Origin: Daphnia pulex
Lineage: Eukaryota > Arthropoda > Branchiopoda > Diplostraca > Daphniidae
DNA: 64,000 nucleotides
Direction of reading: 5' to 3'
Assembly (NCBI RefSeq): GCF_021134715.1
Contig: NC_060022.1
Span: forward strand, 3,973,001-4,037,000
The translations under genes were made by a program, and so were the position numbers. The notes below the pieces were generated by a model that worked only from the letters and a program-made list of their open reading frames with translations, was not told the DNA's origin and did no database searches. Positions within the stretch are counted from its first letter, which is position 1. Each line of letters opens with the position of its first letter. Of the stretch, positions 11,948-22,601 are shown piece after piece.

Positions 11948-14900
11948 TTAAAAGCGTCTTACAGTGACAAAAGTTATCGCAATAATGAAAATGATACCAC
12001 CTGTAAAAACAAAATGAATTTACCGGTTACTGTTATTTATGGGAAAAGGTATGATTGAAGAATGACTGGTCCAGGGGATCGGAAATGGATCGATTTCCTT
12101 TCCCCATTTCCAAGGATACTTACTTCCTGTATTACGTCTAGAAGAGTTCTCGAGATTTTCGCTGGAACCATAAATAACATAATTTAACGCATCCCGCATC
12201 TCATCAACGAGTCTGTAGCGTTGCCTTTCTCTGACTAGAACTGTTTGAGCCACTGCCAAGGGGAAACTGATATACCGTTGTCGATGATTAAAACGTAAGA
12301 CATAATTAAAGGAGGTAATCAATAAAATACTTTCGTATCTGTTGAGTTTTGAATGCTTCGAAGTTATTGTCAGGAATGCTCATCACTGCGCTTGGTGTTA
12401 AGCCCAGTAAAGAGTTGGCGGGTATCAGTCGTAACTGTTCAGGACTCAATCCCCCAATTACCGCTCCAATATTTCGAACCTAGTTTTAAAAATTTGATTA
12501 TTAAACAGCTTGATATGATTCATAGTATGCGATTTTAGTTCATACGATAGCGGCAGTCCAGTTAGAGGGCGCACCAAAAACCCTGAAATCAATCGCTTTG
12601 TTTGCTAAAGATGAAAGCACTTCGTCGGAGCACCGGGGCTGACAGAGTAACATTCCAAGGTACGCGGATGCTTCCAAGTACTTTTTTTTTTCCAATGTGT
12701 GAAAAATAGAATATTTTAAATTAACAGTTTGAGTGCGTATCCAGGGTGACAGTTATTTTGTTTGAATTAATTATTTATACCGCGATGGGGGAAATGCGAT
12801 CAATTAGGGATGCGTTCACGCCACACAGAAGACGGCCAAGAATAAGCAAATCTTGTCCTGTGTAAGTTTCAGGATCTTTCTCCCATTCCAACACTGCTCG
12901 ATTAGATAATACTTTCATCTAAGAAATAATAGTTTTGGTTATACCAATTAATTTTAGTTTCATACACGTTAAAACATTAAATGTAACATTATAGCATTCA
13001 GTTGAATAAACATTAATCAGGTGATAAGGTTCTTTGAACTTTAGGCAACGTTACCAAGATAAACACTATATATCTAGGTTTATTTTGGTTTTTCTATAAT
13101 ACAACCTTTTCCATGGAAATTTTGAAATCTGCTGCTCCTAATGCTGCTAAAACATCGGAGTCGTTCATCCGAAACTTGTCTAATGATTCCATATCAACAC
13201 TGGGTAGAATCCAGCCCAACCGAGTCAACTGATTTTTCGGTATTCGACTTGCGTCACTCTCGTAAACCTTTAAGACAAAATGGTAAACGTTTAAAAAAAT
13301 ATATTTTTTGACATCACATGGTTTCCCTCACTACCTGTAGTACCCGGTTCCACAATGCAGTTCCCTGGTCTGAATTTAGCGGACTGTGACCTAACTCATA
13401 CAAGCAATCTTGAATATCATCGCTGGAGAGAGATTCGAGTTGATCAACCGTGAATCCTGCAGCCGATCCCGAAGGCACGACCGCTTCGCAACTAAGCCTT
13501 CTTCTCTCATTTCCTACTTATCCAGTTAATTATTCATATAATACACAGTACTTAAAGCGCTTATTTATGTTATTTTTTAGAACTTACCAAAAAGTTTCTG
13601 GTTCTGAATTCCAAATATTTGCACTCGATCTCCAGCAAACGTATTGAAGGCAGCTATTGCCCTTTTCTTTGCAACAAGCTCATTACCTTGCCTTAAATCA
13701 TTTTCAAGCTCCCTGGAGCTAAGCTCAAATTGGCAGGCCACCTTTGAAAACCGCCGAATAGAGAAATTTATAAATTATAATTGGACTTTAACGTACTATA
13801 TACTTCGAGATTCTGTCTAAGAATTTGAAGATGAAAAGGTGGTGGAGTATCAGCATTGCAGCTTCGGCATCCTTCGAGGAACAAGTCGTCGCGAATTGAC
13901 TCCAATTCTCTCCATGACAGCGTATTTAAAGAACAGCAGGCCACCGCAACTGTGCCCAGATTCCAGGCATTTGGGTAACTGAATAATAAAACCCATTCAA
14001 AGAGTATACCATAACTCACCAAATTGGAATGCGTTGCGTTATTTCAATGAAATTAGAAAGCTTTGCATTTTATACCCGTAAAACGTTTTAAGAGATTTTC
14101 GTATCGCCGATCTTTGATCTGATGTTGTACAGGGACGTACTGACAGCCCACCGAAGATCTTGACATTTCCCTGCGTGAATTGTGTGTTAATTGAATATAT
14201 TCGACCCAATTATGTAAGCGGCGATTCAAATTTTACTTGAAGTATTGGAAGAGCAATCTCGAATGCTCCAGTTGTCATGTTATTGATCCTCGCTTCTTCC
14301 ATATCAACGACGGCGTTTCCAATTATTGTCATGTCTTCTTCGTTCAATTTCCGACCATTGCCATCTTTAACCTTAAATTGATCGTAATTTTTTTAAAATG
14401 AGCTGAGGCAAAGTATCTAGCTTGTTTGTCACCATGACAGCGATTCCTTGCTGCAATATGTTGATCCGCTTGTATCTCGGAATGGTGTAGTAATCGTTTA
14501 AGTATAGACGACCGAGCGACCGAAGCAACTCAATTTTTTTCATCCCAAGAATGGATTTTAATGCTTTGACGCTATAAATAAATAAGTATTAATCCATCAC
14601 AACACACATGAGTAATTAAATGAGACTAAGCACATCCTCCACAATTAAAAAATGAACATATTTTTTAAATCACACACTCTTTCCTTAATTAAAGCTATAT
14701 AACAAAACCAAGCCTCACCTGAAGCCGGCGATGACTGTGGCGGGATAAATGTCGTAATTTGATAACCAAACGTTTTCTAGAAGACTAACATCGGTGTTTG
14801 CGACATCGTGTCGCTTGTGCCTTTAAACAAATAAACGAGTCTTTCTGTATCATACATTTATTCAATTTAGAGTGCAAATTTAGATATAAAAAGTGATCTT

Positions 14901-17900
14901 TCCATTAAAGGATTACCTGGTAAAACTTCTCAGACGTGTCTGTAAAATCCTGACCTGATTTAACAAATTCGGCATTATAAAAAAAATGAAATTCAGTTAA
15001 TGGGCTCTTCTTACCATCTGTACCGGCGGTCCCTGGGCACTTGAACTCACAGCTTTCATTAAATCTGCAGTGTCCGCTACTGGAATGGAGTTGAGATGTT
15101 CAGGACTGAGATGTGGAACAAGAAGAGGTTGGCGAACTAAATCCGCAATGGAAGTTTTATATGTCCCGTCTAGTTTAGTTGCTGCGTATGTAAGCCTCTA
15201 TAACGAGATCAGCGCCAAGAATTTCCATGAAGTGTAATTTGGTTAAAAATGATCCGATAAATAGAAAAAGATGAATGCCTACGACGATGGAATCTATTGG
15301 CATGTCTGCCGCGAGATCTTGTAATTGATTCAAAGTGTACCGACTCTTCAAGTACGGAACGGGAATCATTGATTTAATAATCTGGGCAGAAGTTGTTGCG
15401 GACGAGAGATCGGCTTGGTCGTCTCTCAACTGGGTGGAACCAAACGGAATTTTAAATTTAATATTACGAACGATTACGAAACGAAAAACTAATTTGTCTT
15501 TTCCTTTATACCTTTGTGTAGATAACCCCCAAATGGGCACCATTCAAGTTATTAGCTACTGCTGACGTCAATTTATTTATTAAAGGTAGGATCTCCTTGG
15601 CTGATAGTGACGTGTAATCGGAAAGATTAGCACCACCCCAATATATTGCGGGGGTGTTGGCCATGCTCCAGCTGCCGTCGCTATTCCTGAATACCCGAGC
15701 AGCGATTGGGCTCAATCGATTGATCTAATTAAGAAAATTATAATTAAAAAATTCACTACGAATTCATTCGTTTGAAAATACTTGGCCACTAGAGAGACTG
15801 TCCGCCAAGGGATCGGTGTCTAACATCTGGAAAATGTTCTTGGTTGTGGAAAGAGACGGAGCGAGATTCATTTTCCAAAATTTCCATGGGGCAACTTTCA
15901 GGTAGGTGGCGTCAAATTGTAGAGGCAGTTCTTCGAAAGTGTTGTTGACGTCCTTTTCTGCCATGCCGGACAAACGAAACTGAAGGAGCGCTGAAGCAGT
16001 CATACGGGGAAGTGACATCCCACGATGGACCAAACTTTCCATTTTGCTTGCCCAAACTGAGAGTAACAACGCGGGAGCTGATTCGTTCTTATTATTTACC
16101 AAAAATTCGGGTAGGAGGTACGGACCCAAATACATCAACCTATGCCATACGTGAATCAACATTAGACACAATGCAACCTCTCGACTTTGTTTGATTTCCA
16201 GAATAAATTGAATAGATACCGATCTGTGATATTTGATAATCGATCGCCGTTGATGCGCTGCCGGAAACTGTTGGTAAACAAACTCTCAACCAGAGCATAA
16301 CCTTGTCCGTCGTTCCAGTTTCTTATCTTTGTTGCAAGATATAATAGAAATATCATAGGTGAATGGGTAAAATTTAGCTATCGAAAATTACCTGAGAAAG
16401 AAATGAAAGTGAATCGTTTAGAATTTGCTGGTTCATCATGGCTAACAAACGAGGACTCATCCGGCGGAATAAAGAAAAGTAAAAACTGATATTGGCCGTC
16501 GACCACTGGCTTATGTTTTCCCCGAGTACTTCCATCATTAGTTTCAATTGAATTCGCTACAAGAAAAGTGTTTCCGTAAAGCTATTAGCTATAAGTAAAA
16601 GTATTTCCAATAAAGTAAATTTTATTTTAAGGCTCGTACCTGCACATTGATGACCGAATCGGATGAGTCTGGGGGAAAGTCGCAGCCAAACTCGGAATAG
16701 TCTTGCGGTAGCCACCAATCCAATCTAATAAATTACGATTCCTTATGATTGAAACAATAAACAATAAATGAAATTCTCAATTACGTACACCGTTCTGGCA
16801 GCACATCGATCGCGGATTCTGATCAGAATGTCTGGCGGCAACGCAGAAATCAAACTAAACCCGTATTTTTTCACCAGCGTATTATTCCAGTTGTCTGGCG
16901 ATGGTAACAACCTGCAGTCGGATTTACTTTAGAATATTATTCAAATATTTTGTAAAACCGTAAATAATTACCTGAGTCCCTGCCGGAGAAATGACTGGAC
17001 ATCTTTATCGCAGCGCTGCAATGAAAGTATAATTTAATTAATTTCTATTTAATTACGTGACGATAAAGGCGATAAAGGGTTCTGTAATGGGAAACATACT
17101 TTGGTGTCAAAGCCGAATCGCCGATCGTTCCACAAGCTCAAGAATAAATCAGGATTTCCGTCATTAATGCGAAAGTTTAAGCTTTCAATAACTTGAGCCG
17201 CCTGACGGTAATCTTTCTTGTGTAAGAGGTTAATAATGATGTCAGAAACTTGTTTATCCGTCAACAACCGACTGAAATCATTCTGAATTGACGAACCGAC
17301 ATCAAGTGTAAATATGTAATAAAGGGCTATTATGTCATATGAGCGCATACCTTCAGCATAGCTATGGTGTTTGAGTAGAGCTGAAGCAAATCCGGAACGG
17401 ATATTTCATCGGGCGGAATCACAGTAAGGAATGCCAGGCGTACAGTTTTGGGAAGCATTCCGAGAATCTCCAGCCACCTTAAATGTTTAATGGACAGGTA
17501 TGAAATTAATAACAGTGCAGAAGAAGATTTTGGAAAATGGATGCATGAATTATACCTTGAAATAGAAGCTGCATTAAATAAAAGTTTCAGAAATAATAAT
17601 ATTCGTAAACCATTAAATTGTGCTTTTAAATGTCTAACCTGTATTATTCGAATTCCAAAATTCTGAGAAATTTTTCTGTGACATAATTTCGCCAAATTGG
17701 CTTCGCTTTTCGCGTTTGGTCTGGTTACGTACAGTCGACTCATACTTCGATCCTTTTGAACCCGAGGAAATAATCTCAGTAAAAACCATAGTCAAACCAT
17801 CAGTTTTCATTGCATCATCTGCTCTAGTGTGTCCAATGGCTGATTGCTGTGTGCAGCTTGGCAACAGCAACTTCACTGTTTATTCCAAATAGGAAAAGGT

Positions 17901-18033
17901 ACAATAAAAAAGTCGATACTTATTGTTTTCAGTTAAAGTTTGCATAACTTTATCTATTTTGACTGTAAAAGCTCATTTTACCCGTGAATAAACAAAACAG
18001 CAGTGTACATCGAGTCCTTGATGGGTAGTACAT
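11948..18033 (-). CDS. Large secreted/type I membrane protein, stereocilin/otoancorin/mesothelin-like (tentative)
   Basis: Twenty-eight small exons, about 1258 aa, on the minus strand. In coding order: 17982-18033, 17639-17875, 17556-17568, 17351-17477, 17100-17282, 16972-17015, 16789-16854 (or from 16912), 16640-16724, 16392-16556, 16220-16326, 15782-16139, 15512-15724, 15283-15429, 15015-15197, 14917-14954, 14719-14820, 14433-14571, 14237-14371, 14076-14170, 13804-13978, 13588-13741, 13335-13513, 13106-13267, 12781-12918, 12546-12680, 12331-12479, 12124-12266, 11948-12000. The start MYYPSRTRCTLLFCLFTV gives a signal peptide; the last exon encodes one hydrophobic segment, GGIIFIIAITFVTVRRF. 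The body is a series of helical repeats of the type LLILGRLLCGV..LIDRISP, LMYLGPYLLPEFLV and IGGLSPEQLRLIPANSL, typical of the superhelical mesothelin/stereocilin/otoancorin proteins, with several N-glycosylation sequons. The family is assigned by pattern only; function is unknown, perhaps extracellular matrix or epithelial adhesion. Confidence 0.72.
17556..17568 (-). other. 13-nt microexon of the mesothelin-like gene
   Basis: The exon is CTTCTATTTCAAG, between AATGCAG and GTATAA. It enters in phase 1 and leaves in phase 2, turning ..NNT-ASIS-RWLEILG into one reading frame between two otherwise phase-incompatible exons. The flanking introns (70 and 78 nt) are normal for this gene. Confidence 0.7.
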
Positions 18034-21000
18034 TATTGTAGTGAACGGTGTGTTAGTCGATATCCCGTTTAGATCGTGCTGCTGCTATGAAACGACAAAC
18101 ATGGATTTTAAAGGTTATATTAGCTGGTAATACTTTTAGACTGTGTTTAGTATTTCTTATTTCAGACTGCGTACTACGCTGCGTATACTTCCAACATTTT
18201 ACAGTTTGAATGAGGCGGTTTAATGCTTATTTGTTTTGAGGGCGACCGGTAAGAAATACGACCAATAAGGGTATAATACAATGGAAACCAACACGAATGG
18301 AACGATCTATCGATTTGTGAATGTACTACATACGATCGCTGGCGTACACATAAAGCACGTTATGGTACAGGATTACACTTAGATGTTATAATTTAGAAAT
18401 ATAATGCTTCGAGATCGTAGCGTCGTCTGATGATAAATGCAGTATAATGTCTAACACCGTAACTGTTTGAATTTAATTGCGAAATTCAGAAGAATTTCAT
18501 GAAAAATGGAGTAGAAAGTTTTGTACAGCAACATTGAACAGCACCCTTTTGTTCTTCGCTATATACCACGTGAGTTTCAAAACATCCAAGTTACTAATTG
18601 ATTCTCAGGTATTAGGGCCTGCATATTTTTTCAAGATAAAAAGATTTGAACTTCACGCGGAAACTTGTTACTTCTGAGGATTCTGCTTATCCCCCACACA
18701 CACTAAAAAGGCACTAATGCTTTTTCCTCAGTGAGTGAGAAAAGATTTAGGGATAAAGTGGACTAAAGCTTCCCAATTTATTTAAAATTAAGTTATCTAT
18801 AATAAGTTAATGACACGTACACTAGAATTGGAGAACTTACTCAAAATTGGTAGAAAAACATCCAAGGGTCGTCCATCAACACGCGAGTGAAAAGGCGCGA
18901 AAATGTGCAACCTGCTCCTTCGACGAATAACTGACAATGAGGAATCCACGAATCAACGCAGTGTTGCAATTTCAAAAATGAATCAAAATAATTATCTTTA
19001 AAATTGAATACCACAAATACAAAAAAAAAATTCAAGATGGTGATTCAATCAAAAATACTTATATAAAAATTCAATTTAATCGTGGTCAGTGAGAGGATGA
19101 GTAATTTGAATAAAGATAAAAAATTGTGGAGTAGGATGGGAAGTGGCAACTGCCAATCACAGAAGTCGAATGAGAGAATTTTAAAAAGTCAGTCTACTGT
19201 ACATTATTTAATGGAACTTAGATAAAAATTAAAATGTGAATACTCAATTAATTACAACCTTATCTTACCTTCTGAATTTCCGATGAACTAAAAAACCGTT
19301 CGGATAATTTTGCAATCAAATGCAATAACAAGACTTTGAACCAGGACGAAAAAATCGTTGATAAACTCGCGACTCGGACAGAGCCAAACTAGTCAGATAC
19401 TGGACAAAAAGTAAACTTTATAAATCGATGTGATAGAAAAGTCAACTTGCAGCTTATATACTGTGTATAAGTGTATTGATGTGTTGTTACTCACATCTAC
19501 TATGTATGCACACATCAACAGCTCAATTCTGTATGTACCTGTACGTGGCAGGTGCAATCGTTCACTGATACTAAAACAAACGCTATGGTGTAACAACATC
19601 AACACGGCACTCTTGCCGTGCTATTACATTCAGGTGTGTATGGTCACTATGGAATCAAAATGTGTAGGGCGCGGCCTACACCAAAAGGCTATTCCTCAAC
19701 ACTCCCGGCATTTTCCCATGTAATCAAACGAGGTGCTGGAACCTGCTGCTGTCATTGGACGAATAAAATTGGACTTGTTTGGATGATTGAACTAGGGTCT
19801 GATGAGAAGGTGTCGTTCGACTCGGCCTTTCCCACTTTATAGAGTTTTACATGCTCTGCTTATACGTACGCATATAATGATGCATTATATAACTGTGACA
19901 TGAAACTCGGAAGAGAGCTAGAGGCTTCGACACTCAAAAATTATAGCATTTTCTTCCTTTTTTCTCTTAATGGAAAAGAAGAAAATTTATTTCCCAGAAT
20001 CTTTCCCTCTAACTTTCCTTTCTCCTTGTTTATTAATTGTACAAATCTTGTTTGGTCTTCCCAATCTAATAATGGCGGATTTTTCTTCCATCACTTCCAC
20101 TTTTCCGCAATATCAGATTAATCCACTGCAGCCCTAAACCATTTTACCACCACCAATTTGATCGGAATGCGATATTTCTATCATCAGTTGAGTACTTCCC
20201 AGATAGCATAGCAATCACATCAGCACAGACAGATAGTAGTATATACTTCGGAGTGGTTTCAGGCGAAAGACTAATTTTTTTTTTACTAAGGTTCTAAGGT
20301 TATCACTGACACTCAGTAGTACTGAGTGTCAGCGTTTCTTGCCATTAATAATGTAGCCTATAATAGAGATATCAAGGCGTTTTCACTTTAGTATTTTAAT
20401 CTTTTTTCTCTTTCTTCTCTTAAGAAAAAAGTCTAGCGAATTTTAAATTCGAGTCGCTTCAGAGTCAGAATACTTTAGCGCACCGTATTTTGCCCACGCA
20501 GAATATGTCAGAAGTTAACTTTTGTCATTGATTCTTATAAATACGCGGTTTACGAAAAATGTATTTTAAAAGAAACTTTTTCTCCTTCTGCTTGAGTGCT
20601 TGATTTTTTCATCAGAAACTGATCAACACTTTGCGCCTTCAAGTCAAATTAACTATCGACGTGCGGATCATCAATCAAGGAAATGAGCAACTCCCAGTAA
20701 GACGACGCGGCTTCAGATCTTGTTTAATTTTACATGTGCGGAATAATGAATACGCTATGCTAATAAGACGAGGGAGCTAGTAGGCTCTTTAATTTGACAT
20801 TGATGAATAAAACAAGCCTTTCGAAATTAAATGTCAAACAAATGCGGCTTCCGAAAACAATTAGCTATTATGAGTCCTATACCCACACACGCTTGAGATG
20901 TTTCTGTTTAAGCGTATATTAACATTCCATTAATTTGGAATTAGTTCTCGATTAGACACTCGCCATTCGCACCTATAACATTCTGCAAATTTACTACTTC

Positions 21001-21332
21001 GGACATGTCTCATTAGATCTCAATGACCGACTACAATGTCCTTATTATTGCTTCAGCGTCATTGGATCTCTGCTGCTGTACAACATGAGCCACAGCCATG
21101 AACTGCGCAAGCCTTCCGCGCGTCGCTTTGACGCTTGATGGGAGACTGTGTATAATCTTTCTTCGCGACTCAAAATGGTCGGTAGACATATCTCCAGATT
21201 TTAGTGTTACGGAAATTCCCCTCCGAGTTGGATATCGCTGGAATTGTGCTCTCTCAAATCTGAATCTCTACAAAACGAACGGTGCCATGTCGACCGACTA
21301 TTTTACTTATATCGCATCGCCAGATTTAGTTG
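18034..21332. other. Intergenic, upstream of both mesothelin-like gene and GPCR
   Basis: About 3.3 kb between two divergent genes, so both promoters should lie here. A strong GTAAGT donor on the minus strand at about 18838-18843 could end a non-coding 5' exon of the mesothelin-like gene. A 27-nt near-perfect palindrome is at 20306-20332. No open frame here resembles a known family. Confidence 0.5.
20306..20332. repeat. 27-nt palindrome (13-bp arms, 1-nt centre)
   Basis: CTGACACTCAGTA is followed by a single G and then its exact reverse complement TACTGAGTGTCAG. The flanking bases do not extend the match. It lies about 1 kb upstream of the GPCR start. Confidence 0.9.
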
Positions 21333-21346
21333 ATGGGAATGAATAG
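21098..21346 (+). other. Upstream ORF overlapping the GPCR start
   Basis: An 82-codon ATG-initiated frame (MNCASLPRVAL...) ends at 21346, 14 nt inside the GPCR coding region and in another frame. It has no family resemblance. If the GPCR message starts upstream of 21098, this would be an overlapping uORF that reduces GPCR translation; alternatively a transcription start or splice lies between. Confidence 0.35.
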
Positions 21347-22601
21347 CACTGGTGACATTTCCACCGGAAACAATAACAATCAAGTGATCTTAAATGGTTC
21401 CGATGAGAATTCCAACCGGAACGAATCCAGCACTTTGTCTGCTGCAAACAACATTGACAATCCACTGAACGGCTCGTTCCCCATAGAAATGGATTTGTTC
21501 CGATCGACGTGTCACCTTCTACTGGTGTCGACTGGCGTCCCCCTCAACTTGTTCATCGCCGTCATTATCATGGCCTACAAGAGATTGCACAACAAGCCGC
21601 GCAACGTCCTCTGGCTGGGCGTCACCTTTTTCAACCTGTTGACGTTGTTGACAATCCTGATCGAGTTCGTGGCCTACCACACTCAGAATAATGTCGTCTG
21701 TCTCGTGTTCGTCTCCGTCACCGGTGTGGCTTACACCTCGATCCTCTTCAATCTCCTTTTAGCGCTGATTGATCGCTACGCGGCCATCGTCCATCCCATC
21801 TGGCACCGGCAGAACGTCACCGTCCGCTGGGTCGTCATCGGTCAATCGATGGGTTTCGTCTTGATTGTTGTCGTCATCAAATTCCCGTTCATCGCTCAAT
21901 TGGCACCTCCGTATTGCGGCTATTATCCGGTGCACGCCAAGTTGATCGCCGTGACCAATTTCAGTCTCTTCCTCTCGTGCATTGCGGCCCAGATGACTGT
22001 CTATTTCAAAACTCGTCAGTATTTTAACAGCAGTCGGGGAGACGGGACGACCGAAGCCACCGTCACGTTCGTCCTGTCCGCTATGCAGAGACAACAGCAG
22101 CGTGAAATAGCGGCCAACAACAGCAGCAGCACCCCGAGCAATAACAGCCAACCGTCTCGCCTACCGTCGGCGGAAGCCGTTGTGAACATCAACAGTCCTT
22201 CGGCTAGTAGTGCTGGCGATCGCAATCTAATTGATTCATCATCAGCAGTGACCGTCGGGAGCGGCGGCGGTGGCCAGCAGCAGTTGGTGAGACTCCGGCG
22301 GCACCAGAGCGTCGGGGGCAATCGACAAATGGAAATGGAAGCCACTTGGAGTCTCTTGTCGGGCGTCTTTTCCTTGTTGCTCTTCACCTTTCCAACTTTG
22401 GTGCTGGGCTTCGTCGAATGGGGTTGCCGGATGATGTACGGCGAAGGCCGCTATCCTCCTATTATCGGCATCAGCGTGTTTTACGCCCGTGAATTACTGC
22501 TTGGCCACCTCGTTTACAATCCCGTCATGTACATGATACGTAATCGCGAGTTCTCGTCGACCGTCCGGGAAAAAATTCGCTTTACTCTTCGTTCTCGTTG
22601 A
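21333..22601 (+). CDS. Orphan class A (rhodopsin-like) G protein-coupled receptor
   Basis: Seven-transmembrane receptor of about 422 aa in one exon. The first ATG in frame is 21333, with another two codons later at 21339. The N-terminus is Asn-rich with several N-glycosylation sequons (NST, NGS, NES, NGS). TM1 has GVPLNLF (Asn 1.50). TM2 reads VTFFNLLTLL, with Asn where Asp 2.50 is usual. TM3 has a Cys at its start and ends LLLALIDRYAAIVHP (DRY). TM4 lacks the usual Trp, and TM5 lacks the usual Pro. ECL2 has a Cys (PPYCGYY). ICL3 is long and rich in Gln, Ser and Gly. TM6 has LFTFPTL in place of CWxP, and TM7 has NPVMYMIRN (NPxxY-type). Peptide-receptor-like, but I cannot assign a ligand. The exon is GC-rich against AT-rich flanks. 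Confidence 0.85.
   Translation: MGMNSTGDISTGNNNNQVILNGSDENSNRNESSTLSAANNIDNPLNGSFPIEMDLFRSTCHLLLVSTGVPLNLFIAVIIMAYKRLHNKPRNVLWLGVTFFNLLTLLTILIEFVAYHTQNNVVCLVFVSVTGVAYTSILFNLLLALIDRYAAIVHPIWHRQNVTVRWVVIGQSMGFVLIVVVIKFPFIAQLAPPYCGYYPVHAKLIAVTNFSLFLSCIAAQMTVYFKTRQYFNSSRGDGTTEATVTFVLSAMQRQQQREIAANNSSSTPSNNSQPSRLPSAEAVVNINSPSASSAGDRNLIDSSSAVTVGSGGGGQQQLVRLRRHQSVGGNRQMEMEATWSLLSGVFSLLLFTFPTLVLGFVEWGCRMMYGEGRYPPIIGISVFYARELLLGHLVYNPVMYMIRNREFSSTVREKIRFTLRSR

Noticed and set aside
12020-12322. 100-codon minus-strand open frame read as a separate small gene
   Set aside because: Its first part is an exon of the mesothelin-like gene (12124-12266) joined through a 64-nt intron; the rest runs through a strong GTAAGT donor into an intron.
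17448-17666. Plus-strand open frame that looks protein-like (MDRYEINNSAEEDFGKWMHE...)
   Set aside because: It lies opposite two introns and a microexon of the minus-strand gene, has no family match I recognise, and is explained by AT-rich intron sequence.
18841-19035. Minus-strand frame ending at a strong GTAAGT donor, considered as a coding exon of the mesothelin-like gene
   Set aside because: The only open frame ends in TGA exactly at the donor, so it cannot be coding there; at most it is a 5' UTR exon.
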